A program made the translations under genes and the position numbers. Positions 45,146-54,569 of a stretch of 64,000 bases of DNA are shown one piece after another (the stretch's first letter is position 1; each line of letters begins with the position of its first letter). The notes beneath the pieces were generated by a model. That model did not search any database and was not told the origin of the DNA. It saw only the letters and a list, made by a program, of their open reading frames with translations. Source of the DNA: JAXMHB01 sp046346965 (GTDB taxonomy: Bacteria; Pseudomonadota; Gammaproteobacteria; Xanthomonadales; SZUA-5); assembly GCA_046346965.1 (NCBI GenBank), contig JAXMHB010000013.1:1-64000 (forward strand), read 5' to 3'.

Positions 45146-45883
45146 TCAGCCGCGCGGCAGCGCGCCGAGCTCCGCCGCGGACTTGGGCTCGCGCGCATGG
45201 ATCTGCGCGTCCACCTCATTCGGCGTGATCGGATTGCGCCAATCGGCGTCGACGTTGTCGCGATACACGCGCGTGCGCAAGGTCAGCGTCACCTGGTTCA
45301 AGCTCTGCCCGGGCCAGTCGATCTGGGCGCCATCGACCAGGTAGTTGAAGGAGAGCGAGGTGGCGTTATGCCATTCGTAGTTGGGCGGATCGGCGATCCG
45401 CAGGTTCTGCGGCGGCCCGCTCAGATTGACCGGCATGTAGTTCAGCGGCGCAGCGCTGACCAGCTCGATCAGCGCGTCCGCATCGGGCTCGGGGATGCCT
45501 TCGTAGCGGTTCCAGGTCACCAGATCGCGCTGGTAGCGCCAGCCGCTGCCATCGTAGACATACAGACTGAGCCCGCCGACTTCGAGGACGGCGTCGTCGA
45601 ATCCCTGCAGCTGCGCCGGGCGCTTCACGATGTAGCCGCGCTGGTAGTACCAGGTCAGATCGCGTCCGGACCAGACGATCTCGCCGTTGCCAGCATCCGA
45701 CAGCGCCACCGAGATCGCGCCCTGCATGCGCGCACGCATCGCCTCCAGCAGTTCGTCGTCGGTGGGCACGCCCGCGGTGGTCGGCGCCGGCGTCGCCTTG
45801 GGATCGCTGGCGGGCTGGACTTCGACTGCATCGCCACAGGCGCCGAGCAACATCGCCGCCAACCACAGGACCATTGCGCGCAT
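45146..45883 (-). CDS. lipoprotein of unknown function
   Basis: 245 residues with a lipobox (AMLLGACGDA) at the N-terminus, so the mature protein is an envelope lipoprotein. The frame starts with MRAMVLWLAAMLLGAC; an upstream in-frame ATG adds 12 residues. The mature part has no named domain; a strand-rich pattern (GGLSLYVYDGSGWRYQRD, NYMPVNLSGPPQNLRI) is visible. It is the last of a short minus-strand run behind a DUF4440-like gene. Confidence 0.75.
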   Translation of the reverse strand: MRAMVLWLAAMLLGACGDAVEVQPASDPKATPAPTTAGVPTDDELLEAMRARMQGAISVALSDAGNGEIVWSGRDLTWYYQRGYIVKRPAQLQGFDDAVLEVGGLSLYVYDGSGWRYQRDLVTWNRYEGIPEPDADALIELVSAAPLNYMPVNLSGPPQNLRIADPPNYEWHNATSLSFNYLVDGAQIDWPGQSLNQVTLTLRTRVYRDNVDADWRNPITPNEVDAQIHAREPKSAAELGALPRG

Positions 45884-45961
45884 AACACCTCCCGATTGCG
45901 TGTGCGCAGATGAACGCATGTGCCCGGAATCGGTTGACGCTGAACCCGGCGACGCGACACC

Positions 45962-46480
45962 TTAGTCGCTGACGCGATGGTCGTAGCTGAAGACGCGGCG
46001 CAGCTGCCAGTGTCCATCTGCCTGCTGCTGCCAAAGATTGGCGAAACGGCCCACCTCCACCAGTTTCTCAGCCTCGCCATCTTTGAGCATGTAGAAGCGA
46101 TGGACGCCGACATGCAGCGCGCCGATGGCGTTCATCGGATAGACCTCGGAACTCTCGGCGACCAACTCGCGGCGCGCTCGATAGTCCTCGCCGGTGCGCT
46201 GGCGCTCGCACATGCCGGCGATGCCGTCCAGAAAGACCTTTTTGCCGGCGGTCAGTCCGTGCTTGTCATGGAAGAACTCCAGGTCCTCAGCGATGAGTGG
46301 CGCCAGCGCATCGACATCGCAGCGATTGAACAGTGCATCGAACAAGGCCAGATCCAGCGCTTCGATGGTGCGCGTCAACTCGGCGTTCTGCGCCGGACCG
46401 GGCGTGGCGGCGTCGGCGCTGGGAGCGGCCCACGTGAGGGTGGATACACAGCAGAAAAACAGCAAGATCAGGCGCGTCAT
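45962..46480 (-). CDS. exported DUF4440/SnoaL-like protein
   Basis: 172-residue NTF2-like protein with a signal peptide (LILLFFCCVSTLTWA). The motif DALFNRCDVDALAPLIAEDLEFFHDK is the DUF4440 opening, and the C-terminal LWQQQADGHWQLRRVFSYDH is the matching end. ATG 46480 was chosen over one 12 bases upstream because the signal peptide begins there. The family includes stress and detoxification proteins without clear enzyme activity. Function unknown. Confidence 0.8.
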   Translation of the reverse strand: MTRLILLFFCCVSTLTWAAPSADAATPGPAQNAELTRTIEALDLALFDALFNRCDVDALAPLIAEDLEFFHDKHGLTAGKKVFLDGIAGMCERQRTGEDYRARRELVAESSEVYPMNAIGALHVGVHRFYMLKDGEAEKLVEVGRFANLWQQQADGHWQLRRVFSYDHRVSD

Positions 46481-46536
46481 GGGCGGGCTCAATGGGGACG
46501 GAAGCCGCGTACACGCAATCCCTGTGCCAGGGCGCC

Positions 46537-46557
46537 GAGTCCCGAGTCCCGAGTCCC
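46537..46557. repeat. three copies of heptamer GAGTCCC
   Basis: Head-to-tail 7-bp units between the DUF4440-like gene and the esterase. The same unit makes up the 19-copy array at 62711-62843, so it is a shared minisatellite motif in the genome. Confidence 0.85.
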
Positions 46558-46595
46558 GCCGCCCTCATGTCGGCAGAAGCTTCCCCAGCGTCGCC

Positions 46596-48131
46596 TTACC
46601 AAGTCCCCGGCTGCACATAGGGCAAGGCCGCGTACAGGCGGCGCTCGCGGCCGCGCGGGTCATGCTGCACCTGCGGCCGGGCGTCGACGATCAGGGCCGG
46701 GCGCGCTGGCAGCGTGTACCGCGGCCAAGCTGGCAGTCCGGCATGGTTGGGATCGCCGGTGCGCGCGAAGGCCAGCAGCGCATCCATCAGGGTTGCCGAG
46801 ACCGCTGCTGCCGCCTCGATGCCGTCGGTGTAGCGACTGTGCTGCAGCGTGCCGAACACCAGCGGAATGTCCAGCGTGTGCGGCGCGCCCCAGCGTCCGC
46901 CGTCGACCGGCGTACGCCAGTGCAGGTAGTACACCCAGGTCGGCGCGCCTTGCTCGGCGCGCCGCTTCGCCTCGATCAGCAAGCCGCGCCAGGATCGCGC
47001 CGCCGTACTGATCGCGAAGAACACCTGGCTGGCGCTGGCCTTCGGATACCAGCGCCGGTAGCGGGCGATCACGTCGGCCGTGTCCAGCGGTCCGAGAAAA
47101 TTGCGCACATGCTGATCCAGTTTGGCCGCGAGCCGAGGCCAGTCGAGCTCGAAGGTCTCTGGATCACTCGGGCCGATCAAACTGGTGGTTTCGTCCAGCG
47201 TATTGCCGAGCACCATCGGGAGCGCGCGCGATTGCGCCGGCGCCGTGGGCTCGAAAGGGTCGCGCGGCAACTGCACGCCGTCCAGCACCGGGGCCCAGGT
47301 GGCATCGGCGAAGGCGGCGCGCAGGCGCGCCAGCGGCAGCGTGTCCAGCGCATCCAGCTGCTCGGGTGACAGCTGCAGCCGCGCCAGCACTTCGCTGGCC
47401 GTGGCAGTGGCGGCGCTGCGCCGGCGTGCCGTCACCTGCTGGCCGCTCATGGTCCAGACACGCTGGAACAAACCGGCGGCGGCCGGCATCGCCATCAGCG
47501 TCGCGCATTTGGCGCCACCGCCGGATTGACCGAATACGGTGACGCGATCCGGGTCTCCGCCGATCCGGCGGGCGTGGGCGCGCACCCAGCGCAGCGCGAG
47601 GATCAGATCCAGCATGCCGGCATTGCCGGAGTCCGCCCAGCGCGGATCGTCACTCAGATCCGCCAAATGCAAATAGCCAAAGCCGTTGATGCGATGGTTG
47701 ACGGTAATCACCACCACATCGCCGCGGGCGCTCAGCGCGGCGCCGTCGTACAGCGATTCGCTGACCGAGCCATAGCGGTAGCCGCCGCCGTGGAAGTACA
47801 CCAGCACCGGCCGCGCGCGCTGATCCAGCGCCGGCGTCCAGACGTTGAGCTGCAGGCAGTCCTCGCTCATCGCCACGCCTGCAGGCGGCGACACCTCCGG
47901 CGGCTGCGGGCAGACCGTCGGCACGCCCACTCGCGGCTCGGTCCAGGGCGCGGGTGGCTGCGGCGCCTGAAAGCGATGCGGCCGGGTATCAGCAGCGTAG
48001 GGGACGGCGGGAAAATGCAGCCCAGCCGCGGTCTGCAGCCCCGCCACCGGGCCGTAGTCGGTGTGCAACACCGGCGCCGCCGGCGCGCAGACGGCGTACA
48101 ACAATGCGATGCACGCCAGCCGCGCGCTCAA
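46596..48131 (-). CDS. secreted carboxylesterase (type B, alpha/beta hydrolase)
   Basis: About 511 residues. Nucleophile serine in FGQSGGGAKCA, oxyanion loop YFHGGGYRYGS, and a histidine in GAPHTLDIPLVFG, so the triad looks complete (the acid in TLDETTSL). A signal-like N-terminus (ACIALLYAVCAPAAP) suggests export. No ATG precedes it; a TTG at 48131 overlaps the kinase stop as TTGA, implying coupled translation. Beside a KDG kinase it may deacetylate or demethylate a polysaccharide fragment. The substrate is not shown by the sequence. Confidence 0.85.
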   Translation of the reverse strand: MSARLACIALLYAVCAPAAPVLHTDYGPVAGLQTAAGLHFPAVPYAADTRPHRFQAPQPPAPWTEPRVGVPTVCPQPPEVSPPAGVAMSEDCLQLNVWTPALDQRARPVLVYFHGGGYRYGSVSESLYDGAALSARGDVVVITVNHRINGFGYLHLADLSDDPRWADSGNAGMLDLILALRWVRAHARRIGGDPDRVTVFGQSGGGAKCATLMAMPAAAGLFQRVWTMSGQQVTARRRSAATATASEVLARLQLSPEQLDALDTLPLARLRAAFADATWAPVLDGVQLPRDPFEPTAPAQSRALPMVLGNTLDETTSLIGPSDPETFELDWPRLAAKLDQHVRNFLGPLDTADVIARYRRWYPKASASQVFFAISTAARSWRGLLIEAKRRAEQGAPTWVYYLHWRTPVDGGRWGAPHTLDIPLVFGTLQHSRYTDGIEAAAAVSATLMDALLAFARTGDPNHAGLPAWPRYTLPARPALIVDARPQVQHDPRGRERRLYAALPYVQPGTW

Positions 48132-49147
48132 CGGCGCACCGCGTAGTCGCCCAGCGCACAGGCACGCAGGTCCTCGGCGCTGGCCAGCGGCAGATCGCCC
48201 GGCACCGAGTGCTTGAGACAGGCCGAGGCCAGGCCCCAGTCGAGCGCCTGCTGATCGTCCACGCCACTCAGCACGCCGTGCAGCACGCCGGCGGCAAAGG
48301 CATCGCCGGTGCCGATGCGATCGACGATCGGCAGGATGTCGATGCTGGGGGTCTGCAGCACGCGGCCATCGGCACACGCCATCACGGCCGCCAGCTGGTG
48401 GTGATCGACGCTCAGCGTGCGTCGAATCGTGCAGGCCATGCGGCCGATGCGCGGATAGGCGCCAAAGGCACGTTCGGCGGCGCGCTGGATCGCTGCCACC
48501 GGATCGCGCTCGGCGGTGTCTGCGCCGAGCAGCAGATCGATGTCGCGCGGGCCGGCAAACAGCAGCTCGGCATGCGCGATCAACGCCGACAGCCGCTCGG
48601 CCGGTCGGCCGTCCCAGCGCTCCCACAGCGTGGCGCGATAGTTGCCGTCGAAGGACACGCGCACGCCGAGCGCTGTGGCGAGCTCGACGGCGCGCTGAGC
48701 CGCCGCTGCGGCGGCGGGCCCGAGTGCCGGCGTCACGCCGGACAGATGCAGCCATTCGACGCCCGCCAGCGCGCTGGCAAAGTCCCAGCGGTCTTCCGAC
48801 TGCAGCGCAAAAGTGGATTCCGCGCGATCGTAGAGCACGCTGCCGGGCCTTTGGCCGGCGCCGCTTTCCAGGAAATACAGGCCCATGCGACCGTGATCGA
48901 CACTGCGCAGCGCGCGCGTGTCGACGCCATGCCGCCGCAACTCGCCCACCGCGGCGGCGCCGAGGGCATTGGCCGGCACCGCGCTCAGCATGGCGCTGGC
49001 ATGTCCGAGCCGCGCCAGCGCCACGGCGACATTCGCCTCGGCGCCGCCGACGTGTACCGTCAGCTGCGGCGACTGCAGCAGCAACTCGCGACCGGGCGCG
49101 CCCAGACGCAGCAACAACTCTCCAAAACACAGCACCCGCGCGCTCAT
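48128..49147 (-). CDS. kdgK: 2-dehydro-3-deoxygluconokinase (PfkB family)
   Basis: Phosphorylates 2-keto-3-deoxygluconate in uronic-acid catabolism. 339 residues; the PfkB N-terminal glycine motif LTVHVGGAEANVAVALARLG (about 28-47) and the C-terminal DRIGTGDAFAAGVLHGVLSG, including the catalytic aspartate of GTGDAF, are intact. KdgK versus a fructokinase or tagatose kinase rests on family resemblance; KDG is favoured by GGNYR-like FDGNYRATLWERW. It is coupled to the esterase downstream and divergent from a TonB receptor. Confidence 0.82.
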   Translation of the reverse strand: MSARVLCFGELLLRLGAPGRELLLQSPQLTVHVGGAEANVAVALARLGHASAMLSAVPANALGAAAVGELRRHGVDTRALRSVDHGRMGLYFLESGAGQRPGSVLYDRAESTFALQSEDRWDFASALAGVEWLHLSGVTPALGPAAAAAAQRAVELATALGVRVSFDGNYRATLWERWDGRPAERLSALIAHAELLFAGPRDIDLLLGADTAERDPVAAIQRAAERAFGAYPRIGRMACTIRRTLSVDHHQLAAVMACADGRVLQTPSIDILPIVDRIGTGDAFAAGVLHGVLSGVDDQQALDWGLASACLKHSVPGDLPLASAEDLRACALGDYAVRR

Positions 49148-49232
49148 GCCCTCTCCTTGCACAATCCTGGGTCGCGCCGACCGCCGAGCCGGCGCACTTG
49201 CAATTCTTTCACGCTCTGCTAGGCTTTTGGCT

Positions 49233-49274
49233 ACCGGTGTCATTGTATCCAATTCCAAATGCCACCGGTGTCAT
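49233..49274. promoter_or_regulatory. two operator-like sites upstream of the TonB receptor
   Basis: ACCGGTGTCAT occurs at 49233-49243 and 49264-49274, 31 bases apart (three helical turns). The second site is a 16-bp near-palindrome, ATGCCACCGGTGTCAT at 49259-49274, with one mismatch. The CCGG-centred form is typical of LacI-family sugar regulators (compare GntR ATGTTACCGGTAACAT). It lies between the divergent kdgK and receptor genes and can control both. No LacI-type gene is in the window. Confidence 0.6.
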
Positions 49275-49320
49275 CTACCAGACTGACCCAACCCGGGGCC
49301 AGCAGATCGGAGGGGATCGC

Positions 49321-52107
49321 ATGAACAGGGTCAAGCGCGCGCCGCAGCGGCCGCATCACGCCATTCTGGCCGTCGCCATCGCTGGCGCTTTGTACGGCGC
49401 ACCGATGTCGGTCTACGCGCAGCAGGCTGCCGCGGCCGCGCCGGAGGCCGACAAGGACGAGGCCACCCAGCTCGACAGTATCGAGGTCGTCAGCTATCGC
49501 CAGAGCCTGCAGAAGGCAATCGACATCAAGCGCGACACCACCGGTCAGGTCGATGCGATCGTGGCCGAGGACATCGGCAAGTTCCCCGACCTCAATCTGG
49601 CCGAATCGCTGCAGCGCATTCCCGGCGTCAGCATCGCGCGCGACGCCGGCGAGGGGCGCAACATCTCGGTGCGCGGCCTCGACTCGCAGTTCACGCGGGT
49701 GCGCATCAACGGCATGGAGGCGCTGACCACCACCGGTGGCACCGACAGCTCCGGCGGCGCCAATCGCGGCCGTGGTTTTGACTTCAACGTATTCGCCTCC
49801 GAGTTGTTCAACAGCATCACGGTGCGCAAGACCGCCGCGGCGGAGACCGAGGAAGGCTCGCTCGGCGCCACCGTCGATCTGCAGCCGGCGCGCCCCTTCG
49901 ACTACGACGGCTTTACCTTTGCCGCATCGAGCCAGCTGGGCTACAACGATCTCAACGACAGCACCGATCCGCGTGGCGCGGCGCTGATCAGCAATACCTG
50001 GGCCGATGGCACCTTCGGCGCCCTGTTGTCGGTGGCGTACACCAGCCGCGAACTGGTCGAAGAAGGCCACAGCACGGTGCGCTGGGACCGCGGCAACTCC
50101 AGCGGCGGCTTCAATCCGGCCTCGCCGTATACGCCGGCGCTGTCGGCCGATGTGTTTCACCCGCGCATTCCGCGCTACGGCGTGCTGCAGCATGAGCAGG
50201 AACGCCTGGGCATGACCGGCTCGCTGCAATTCAAGCCTAGCGATGCCACGCTGTTCTCGCTGGATGCGCTGTACGCCGACTTCGACGCCAAGCGCAGCGA
50301 GGACTTCCTCGAAGCGATCTCCTTCAGCCGCACCGGCACCGGCAAGCCGCGCACGCTGGTCCGCGAGGGCGCCATCGATGCGCGCAACAACCTGGTCTAC
50401 GGCGTGTTCGACGATGTCGACGTCCGCTCGGAATCGCGCTACGACGAGCTCAGCACGAAGTTCACCCAGATCACGCTGAGCGGCGAGCACGAGATCAGCG
50501 ACCGCTTCCGCATCGACGGCCGCGTCGGTCGCGCCGAATCCCGTTTCGACAACCCGATCCAGACTACGATCACGCTGGACCGCGTGGATGCCGATGGCGT
50601 GGTCTGGGACTACCGCAACAACGACCGTCTGCCGCTGATCGACTACGGCTTCGACGTCAGCAATCCGGCCAACTGGACCTTCGCCAACGGCCTGTCTGAA
50701 ATCCGCCTGCGTCCGCAGGAAGCCGACAACACCTTCGACAGCGCCGAACTCAACTTTGCCTTCGACGTCAACGACATCCTGACGGTTCGCGGCGGCCTGT
50801 TGTGGAAGCAGTACGAGTTCGAGACCAGCGAACTGCGGCGCGCCTCGGAGACCGTCGTCCCCGCCCTGCCCGCCGGCACGACGCTGGCCGAGCTGACCCG
50901 CATCCTGCGCCTCAACGATCTGAACGTGCCGAACGGCACCGACGTCAGCTGGGTGACCCCGGATGCAGCGGCCTTCGCGCGGCTGTTCGACATCTACAGC
51001 AACAGCGGCACCTTCGCGCTGACCAACACCGTCGCCAGCGCCCGCGGCAACAACCGCAGCGTCTCGGAAGAGGATTTTGGCAGCTGGATACAGGCCGATT
51101 TCGTCACCGATGTCGGCGGCATCCCGCTCTCCGGCAACGTCGGCGCGCGCTGGGTCAAGACCGATCAGGAATCCTCCGGCTTTGCCGTGGTCAACAACAA
51201 CCCGGTGCTGGTTACGGTCAAGCGCGATTACGACGACGTGCTGCCCTCGCTGAATCTGGTGGCAGAAGTGCATCCCGATGTGCTGATCCGCTTCGGCGCC
51301 GCCAAGGTGATGGCGCGCCCTGGCCTCGGCAATCTGACGCCCGGCGTGACCGTCAGCGTGAGCGGCGGCAACCGCACCGTGACCGGCGGCGATCCGCTGC
51401 TCGATCCCTTCCGCGCGACCACCGTCGACCTGGCGTTCGAGTGGTACTTTGCCGAGGAATCGCTGCTGTCGGCGGCGCTGTTCTACAAGGACATCGACAC
51501 CTTCGTGCAGACCTCGCGCGAAACCCGCCCGTACAGCAGCTCCGGCCTGCCGGCGAGCCTGCTGGAGGGCACCGGCGCCACCGTGGATGACGACTTCCAG
51601 TTCAACATCCCGGTCAACACCCCGGGTGGCGAACTCACCGGCGTGGAACTGAGCTGGCAGCAACCCTTCAGCTTCCTGCCGGCGCCGTTCAACGACATGG
51701 GCGCGATCCTCAACTACACCTACGTTGACTCGCAGATCCAGTACGTCACCTCGACCGGCGTCAACTCGCTGGAAACCGATCTGACCGGGCTGTCGAAGAA
51801 CGCCTACAACGCCACGCTGTACTACGAAACCGACCGCTTAGGCTTCCGCGTGTCGGCCGCCTACCGCGACGACTACCTGACCACCGTCCCCGGTCGCAAC
51901 GGCAACGATGTCGAAGGCACCAAGGGCACGCTGAACATCGATGCCTCGGCCTCCTATCGCATCAACGATCAGTGGGAACTGAGCTTCGAGGGCCTCAATC
52001 TGACCGACGAGTACAACGATCAGTGGGTGGACTCGATCGGCGATCGCGCCTCCGTGTACCACCACACCGGCCGCCAGTACATGCTGGGCGTGCGCTTCAA
52101 GATGTGA
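49321..52107 (+). CDS. TonB-dependent outer-membrane receptor
   Basis: 928-residue receptor. Signal peptide (residues 1-34, ILAVAIAGALYGAPMSVYA), a plug domain from about 50 to 160 with DIGKFPDLNLAESLQRIPGVSI and NISVRGLDSQFTRVRINGMEA, then a beta barrel ending in the C-terminal VRFKM aromatic pattern. It follows the TIGR01782 type of receptors that import sugars such as maltodextrin or oligouronides, here by context (kdgK, esterase) probably an oligosaccharide. Two operator-like repeats precede it. A hairpin follows. Confidence 0.93.
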   Translation: MNRVKRAPQRPHHAILAVAIAGALYGAPMSVYAQQAAAAAPEADKDEATQLDSIEVVSYRQSLQKAIDIKRDTTGQVDAIVAEDIGKFPDLNLAESLQRIPGVSIARDAGEGRNISVRGLDSQFTRVRINGMEALTTTGGTDSSGGANRGRGFDFNVFASELFNSITVRKTAAAETEEGSLGATVDLQPARPFDYDGFTFAASSQLGYNDLNDSTDPRGAALISNTWADGTFGALLSVAYTSRELVEEGHSTVRWDRGNSSGGFNPASPYTPALSADVFHPRIPRYGVLQHEQERLGMTGSLQFKPSDATLFSLDALYADFDAKRSEDFLEAISFSRTGTGKPRTLVREGAIDARNNLVYGVFDDVDVRSESRYDELSTKFTQITLSGEHEISDRFRIDGRVGRAESRFDNPIQTTITLDRVDADGVVWDYRNNDRLPLIDYGFDVSNPANWTFANGLSEIRLRPQEADNTFDSAELNFAFDVNDILTVRGGLLWKQYEFETSELRRASETVVPALPAGTTLAELTRILRLNDLNVPNGTDVSWVTPDAAAFARLFDIYSNSGTFALTNTVASARGNNRSVSEEDFGSWIQADFVTDVGGIPLSGNVGARWVKTDQESSGFAVVNNNPVLVTVKRDYDDVLPSLNLVAEVHPDVLIRFGAAKVMARPGLGNLTPGVTVSVSGGNRTVTGGDPLLDPFRATTVDLAFEWYFAEESLLSAALFYKDIDTFVQTSRETRPYSSSGLPASLLEGTGATVDDDFQFNIPVNTPGGELTGVELSWQQPFSFLPAPFNDMGAILNYTYVDSQIQYVTSTGVNSLETDLTGLSKNAYNATLYYETDRLGFRVSAAYRDDYLTTVPGRNGNDVEGTKGTLNIDASASYRINDQWELSFEGLNLTDEYNDQWVDSIGDRASVYHHTGRQYMLGVRFKM

Positions 52108-52142
52108 GCCGCGACCCGCGCACTGTTTGAGCCTGCTGCAGA

Positions 52143-52168
52143 CCAGGGCCGCCGCGAGGCGGCCCTGG
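52143..52168. terminator. bidirectional terminator between receptor and hutU
   Basis: Eleven-base perfect stem (CCAGGGCCGCC/GGCGGCCCTGG) with a GCGA loop, between two convergent genes (stops at 52107 and 52181). No U tract, as usual at this GC content. Confidence 0.65.
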
Positions 52169-52180
52169 CGCATGTGCGAC

Positions 52181-53848
52181 TTACATCGGCAGCTGCAGGC
52201 CCTGCTCGCGGGCGCAGTCGGTGGCGATACGGTAGCCGGCGTCGTGGTGGCGATAGACGCCCATCGCCGGATCGTTCCAGAGCACGCGCGCGAGGCGCCG
52301 ATCGGCATCGGCGCTGCCATCGCAGACGATGACGATGCCGGAATGCTGCGAATAGCCCATGCCGACGCCGCCGCCGTGGTGCAGCGAGACCCAGGTGGCG
52401 CCACCGGCGACCGCGCCCATCGCGTTCAGCAAGGGCCAGTCGGACACCGCGTCGGAACCATCGAGCATGGCCTCGGTCTCGCGGTTCGGCGAGGCGACCG
52501 AGCCCGAATCCAGATGATCGCGGCCGATCACAATGGGCGCCTTCAGTTCGCCCGTGCGTACCATCTCGTTGAAGGCGAGGCCGAGGCGGTGGCGCTGTCC
52601 CAGGCCCACCCAGCAAATGCGCGCCGGCAGGCCCTGGAAGGCGATGCGCTGGTGCGCCATGTCCAGCCAGTTGTGCAGATGGGCGTCATCCGGAATCAGT
52701 TCCTTGACCTTGGCATCGGTCTTCGCGATGTCCTCGGGATCGCCTGACAGCGCGACCCAGCGGAAGGGGCCGATGCCGCGACAGAACAAGGGCCGCACAT
52801 AGGCCGGCACGAAGCCGGGGAAGTCAAACGCGGTCGCCAGCCCCTCGTCGCGTGCCATCTGCCGGATGTTGTTGCCGTAATCGAAGGTCGGAATGCCCTG
52901 CGCGTGGAAGGCCAGCATCGCCTCGACGTGATCGCGCATCGAGGCCTTGGCGGCGCGCGCGGTGCCCGCCGGATCGGCCAGTCGCCGCTGCAGCCACTGC
53001 TCCACCGTCCAACCTGCGGGCAGGTAGCCGTTGACCGGATCGTGGGCGCTGGTCTGATCGGTCACCGCATCCGGACGCACGCCGCGGCGCACCAGTTCCG
53101 GCAGCAGTTCGGCAGCATTGCCGAGCAGACCGACGCTGACCGCGCGGCCCGCCGCGGTGTGCGCGGCGATGCGCGCCAGCGCGTCATCGAGATCGCTGGC
53201 CTGCTCGTCCAGGTAGCGCGTGCGCAGACGCATGTCGATGCGGCTCTGCTGGCACTCGATGTTCAGCGAGCAGGCGCCCGCCATCGCCGCCGCCAGCGGC
53301 TGCGCGCCGCCCATGCCGCCCAGGCCCGCGGTCAGGATCCACTTGCCGCGCAGATTGCCGGCGTAATGCTGACGACCCATCTCGACGAAGGTCTCGTACG
53401 TCCCCTGCACGATGCCCTGCGAACCGATGTAGATCCACGAGCCGGCCGTCATCTGGCCATACATCATCAGTCCCTTGCGATCGAGCTCGTGGAAGTGCTC
53501 CCAGCTCGCCCAGCGCGGCACCAGATTCGAGTTCGCCAGCAGCACGCGCGGCGCATCGGCGTGGGTGCGCAGCACGCCGACCGGCTTGCCCGACTGGATC
53601 AGCAGTGTCTCGTCGTCCGCCAGCGTCGTCAGCGCCCGCACGATGGCGTCGAAGCACTCCCAGTTGCGCGCGGCGCGGCCGATGCCGCCGTAGACCACCA
53701 GCTCGGCCGGGTTCTCGGCCACCTCCGGGTCCAGATTGTTCATCAGCATCCGCAGTGCGGCTTCGGTCAGCCAGCTCTTGCAGGTGATCGCCGTCCCGCG
53801 CGCAGCGCGCAGTACGCGGGTGGAGTCGATGCGGGTGGGCGCAGTCAT
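52181..53848 (-). CDS. hutU: urocanate hydratase
   Basis: Second enzyme of histidine degradation, adding water to urocanate with tightly bound NAD. The 555 residues are standard. Family motifs: MLMNNLDPEVAENPAELVVYGG (residues 34-55), LVYGGIGRAARNWE, TAGLGGMGGAQPLAAAMAG near 172, and GDHLDSGSVASPNRETEAM near 430. hutH, hutI and a HutC regulator are not adjacent. It is divergent from the sigma factor gene. Confidence 0.97.
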   Translation of the reverse strand: MTAPTRIDSTRVLRAARGTAITCKSWLTEAALRMLMNNLDPEVAENPAELVVYGGIGRAARNWECFDAIVRALTTLADDETLLIQSGKPVGVLRTHADAPRVLLANSNLVPRWASWEHFHELDRKGLMMYGQMTAGSWIYIGSQGIVQGTYETFVEMGRQHYAGNLRGKWILTAGLGGMGGAQPLAAAMAGACSLNIECQQSRIDMRLRTRYLDEQASDLDDALARIAAHTAAGRAVSVGLLGNAAELLPELVRRGVRPDAVTDQTSAHDPVNGYLPAGWTVEQWLQRRLADPAGTARAAKASMRDHVEAMLAFHAQGIPTFDYGNNIRQMARDEGLATAFDFPGFVPAYVRPLFCRGIGPFRWVALSGDPEDIAKTDAKVKELIPDDAHLHNWLDMAHQRIAFQGLPARICWVGLGQRHRLGLAFNEMVRTGELKAPIVIGRDHLDSGSVASPNRETEAMLDGSDAVSDWPLLNAMGAVAGGATWVSLHHGGGVGMGYSQHSGIVIVCDGSADADRRLARVLWNDPAMGVYRHHDAGYRIATDCAREQGLQLPM

Positions 53849-53954
53849 GGTGCCTCCTCAAGGTCGAGGCGCGGATGATAGGGACATTGCGGCGCGTCGC
53901 CGCAGGGGGCACACTGGCTGCGCCCGGACGGGGCGGGCGCAGGTCGGCGCGGCG

Positions 53955-54497
53955 ATGGCGGAACTGACGGAACTGATCAATCAGGCGCGTCGTGGCGACG
54001 CTGCTGCCGCCGAAGGCGCCTTTGCGGTGGTCTATCAGGAGTTGCGTGCGCTGGCGCGGCGCGAAATCGGTCGCCAGTACGCGGCCACGCTGTCGGCGAC
54101 CGGTCTGGTTCACGAGGCCTATCTCAAGCTCTTCAACGATGCCGGCTCGGCGATCGACGACCGCCAGCATTTCTTCCGCCTGTGCGCGCGCGCCATGCGC
54201 CAGATCCTGGTCGACGAAGCACGCCGACGCAGTGCCGACAAGCGCGGCGGCGATCTGGTGCGCACCGAGATCACCGAGAACCTCGCTGCCGAGGGCAATC
54301 TGCCGGATCTGATCGCCATCGACAGCGCGCTCTGCAAGCTGGAGCAGCGCGACCCGGAACTGGGCCTGATCGTCGAGAGCTACTACTTCGCCGGCCTCAC
54401 CTTCGACGAGATCGCCGCGCAACTCGGCACCAGCGACCGCTCGGTGCGGCGCGACTTCGAGCTGGCCCGGGCCTTCCTGGCGCGCGAGCTGGCCTGA
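53955..54497 (+). CDS. ECF-type sigma factor (TIGR02999-like)
   Basis: 180-residue sigma-70-family regulator with a sigma-2 region (ELRALARREIGRQYAATLS, then LVHEAYLKLFND) and a C-terminal sigma-4 helix-turn-helix (LTFDEIAAQLGTSDRSVRRD). This form is typical of the subfamily in Xanthomonadales that is usually followed by a protein kinase or TPR protein. Here no such partner is adjacent, so its anti-sigma is not in the immediate context. A stretch upstream of ATG 53955 reads open but without sigma features. Confidence 0.85.
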   Translation: MAELTELINQARRGDAAAAEGAFAVVYQELRALARREIGRQYAATLSATGLVHEAYLKLFNDAGSAIDDRQHFFRLCARAMRQILVDEARRRSADKRGGDLVRTEITENLAAEGNLPDLIAIDSALCKLEQRDPELGLIVESYYFAGLTFDEIAAQLGTSDRSVRRDFELARAFLARELA

Positions 54498-54569
54498 GCC
54501 GGCCGGCGCCCATGCCGGGCGCTGCGCAGTTGCTACAATCGCCGCCTTTTTCGCCCTCAGGCTGCCGCC

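Noticed and set aside
48132..49130. Upstream extension of the esterase frame to 844 residues
   Set aside because: This part overlaps the KDG kinase in another frame and is arginine-rich; the esterase domain starts after the kinase stop.
49240..51663. Minus-strand frame of about 807 residues
   Set aside because: Antisense to the TonB receptor; composition typical of a shadow frame.
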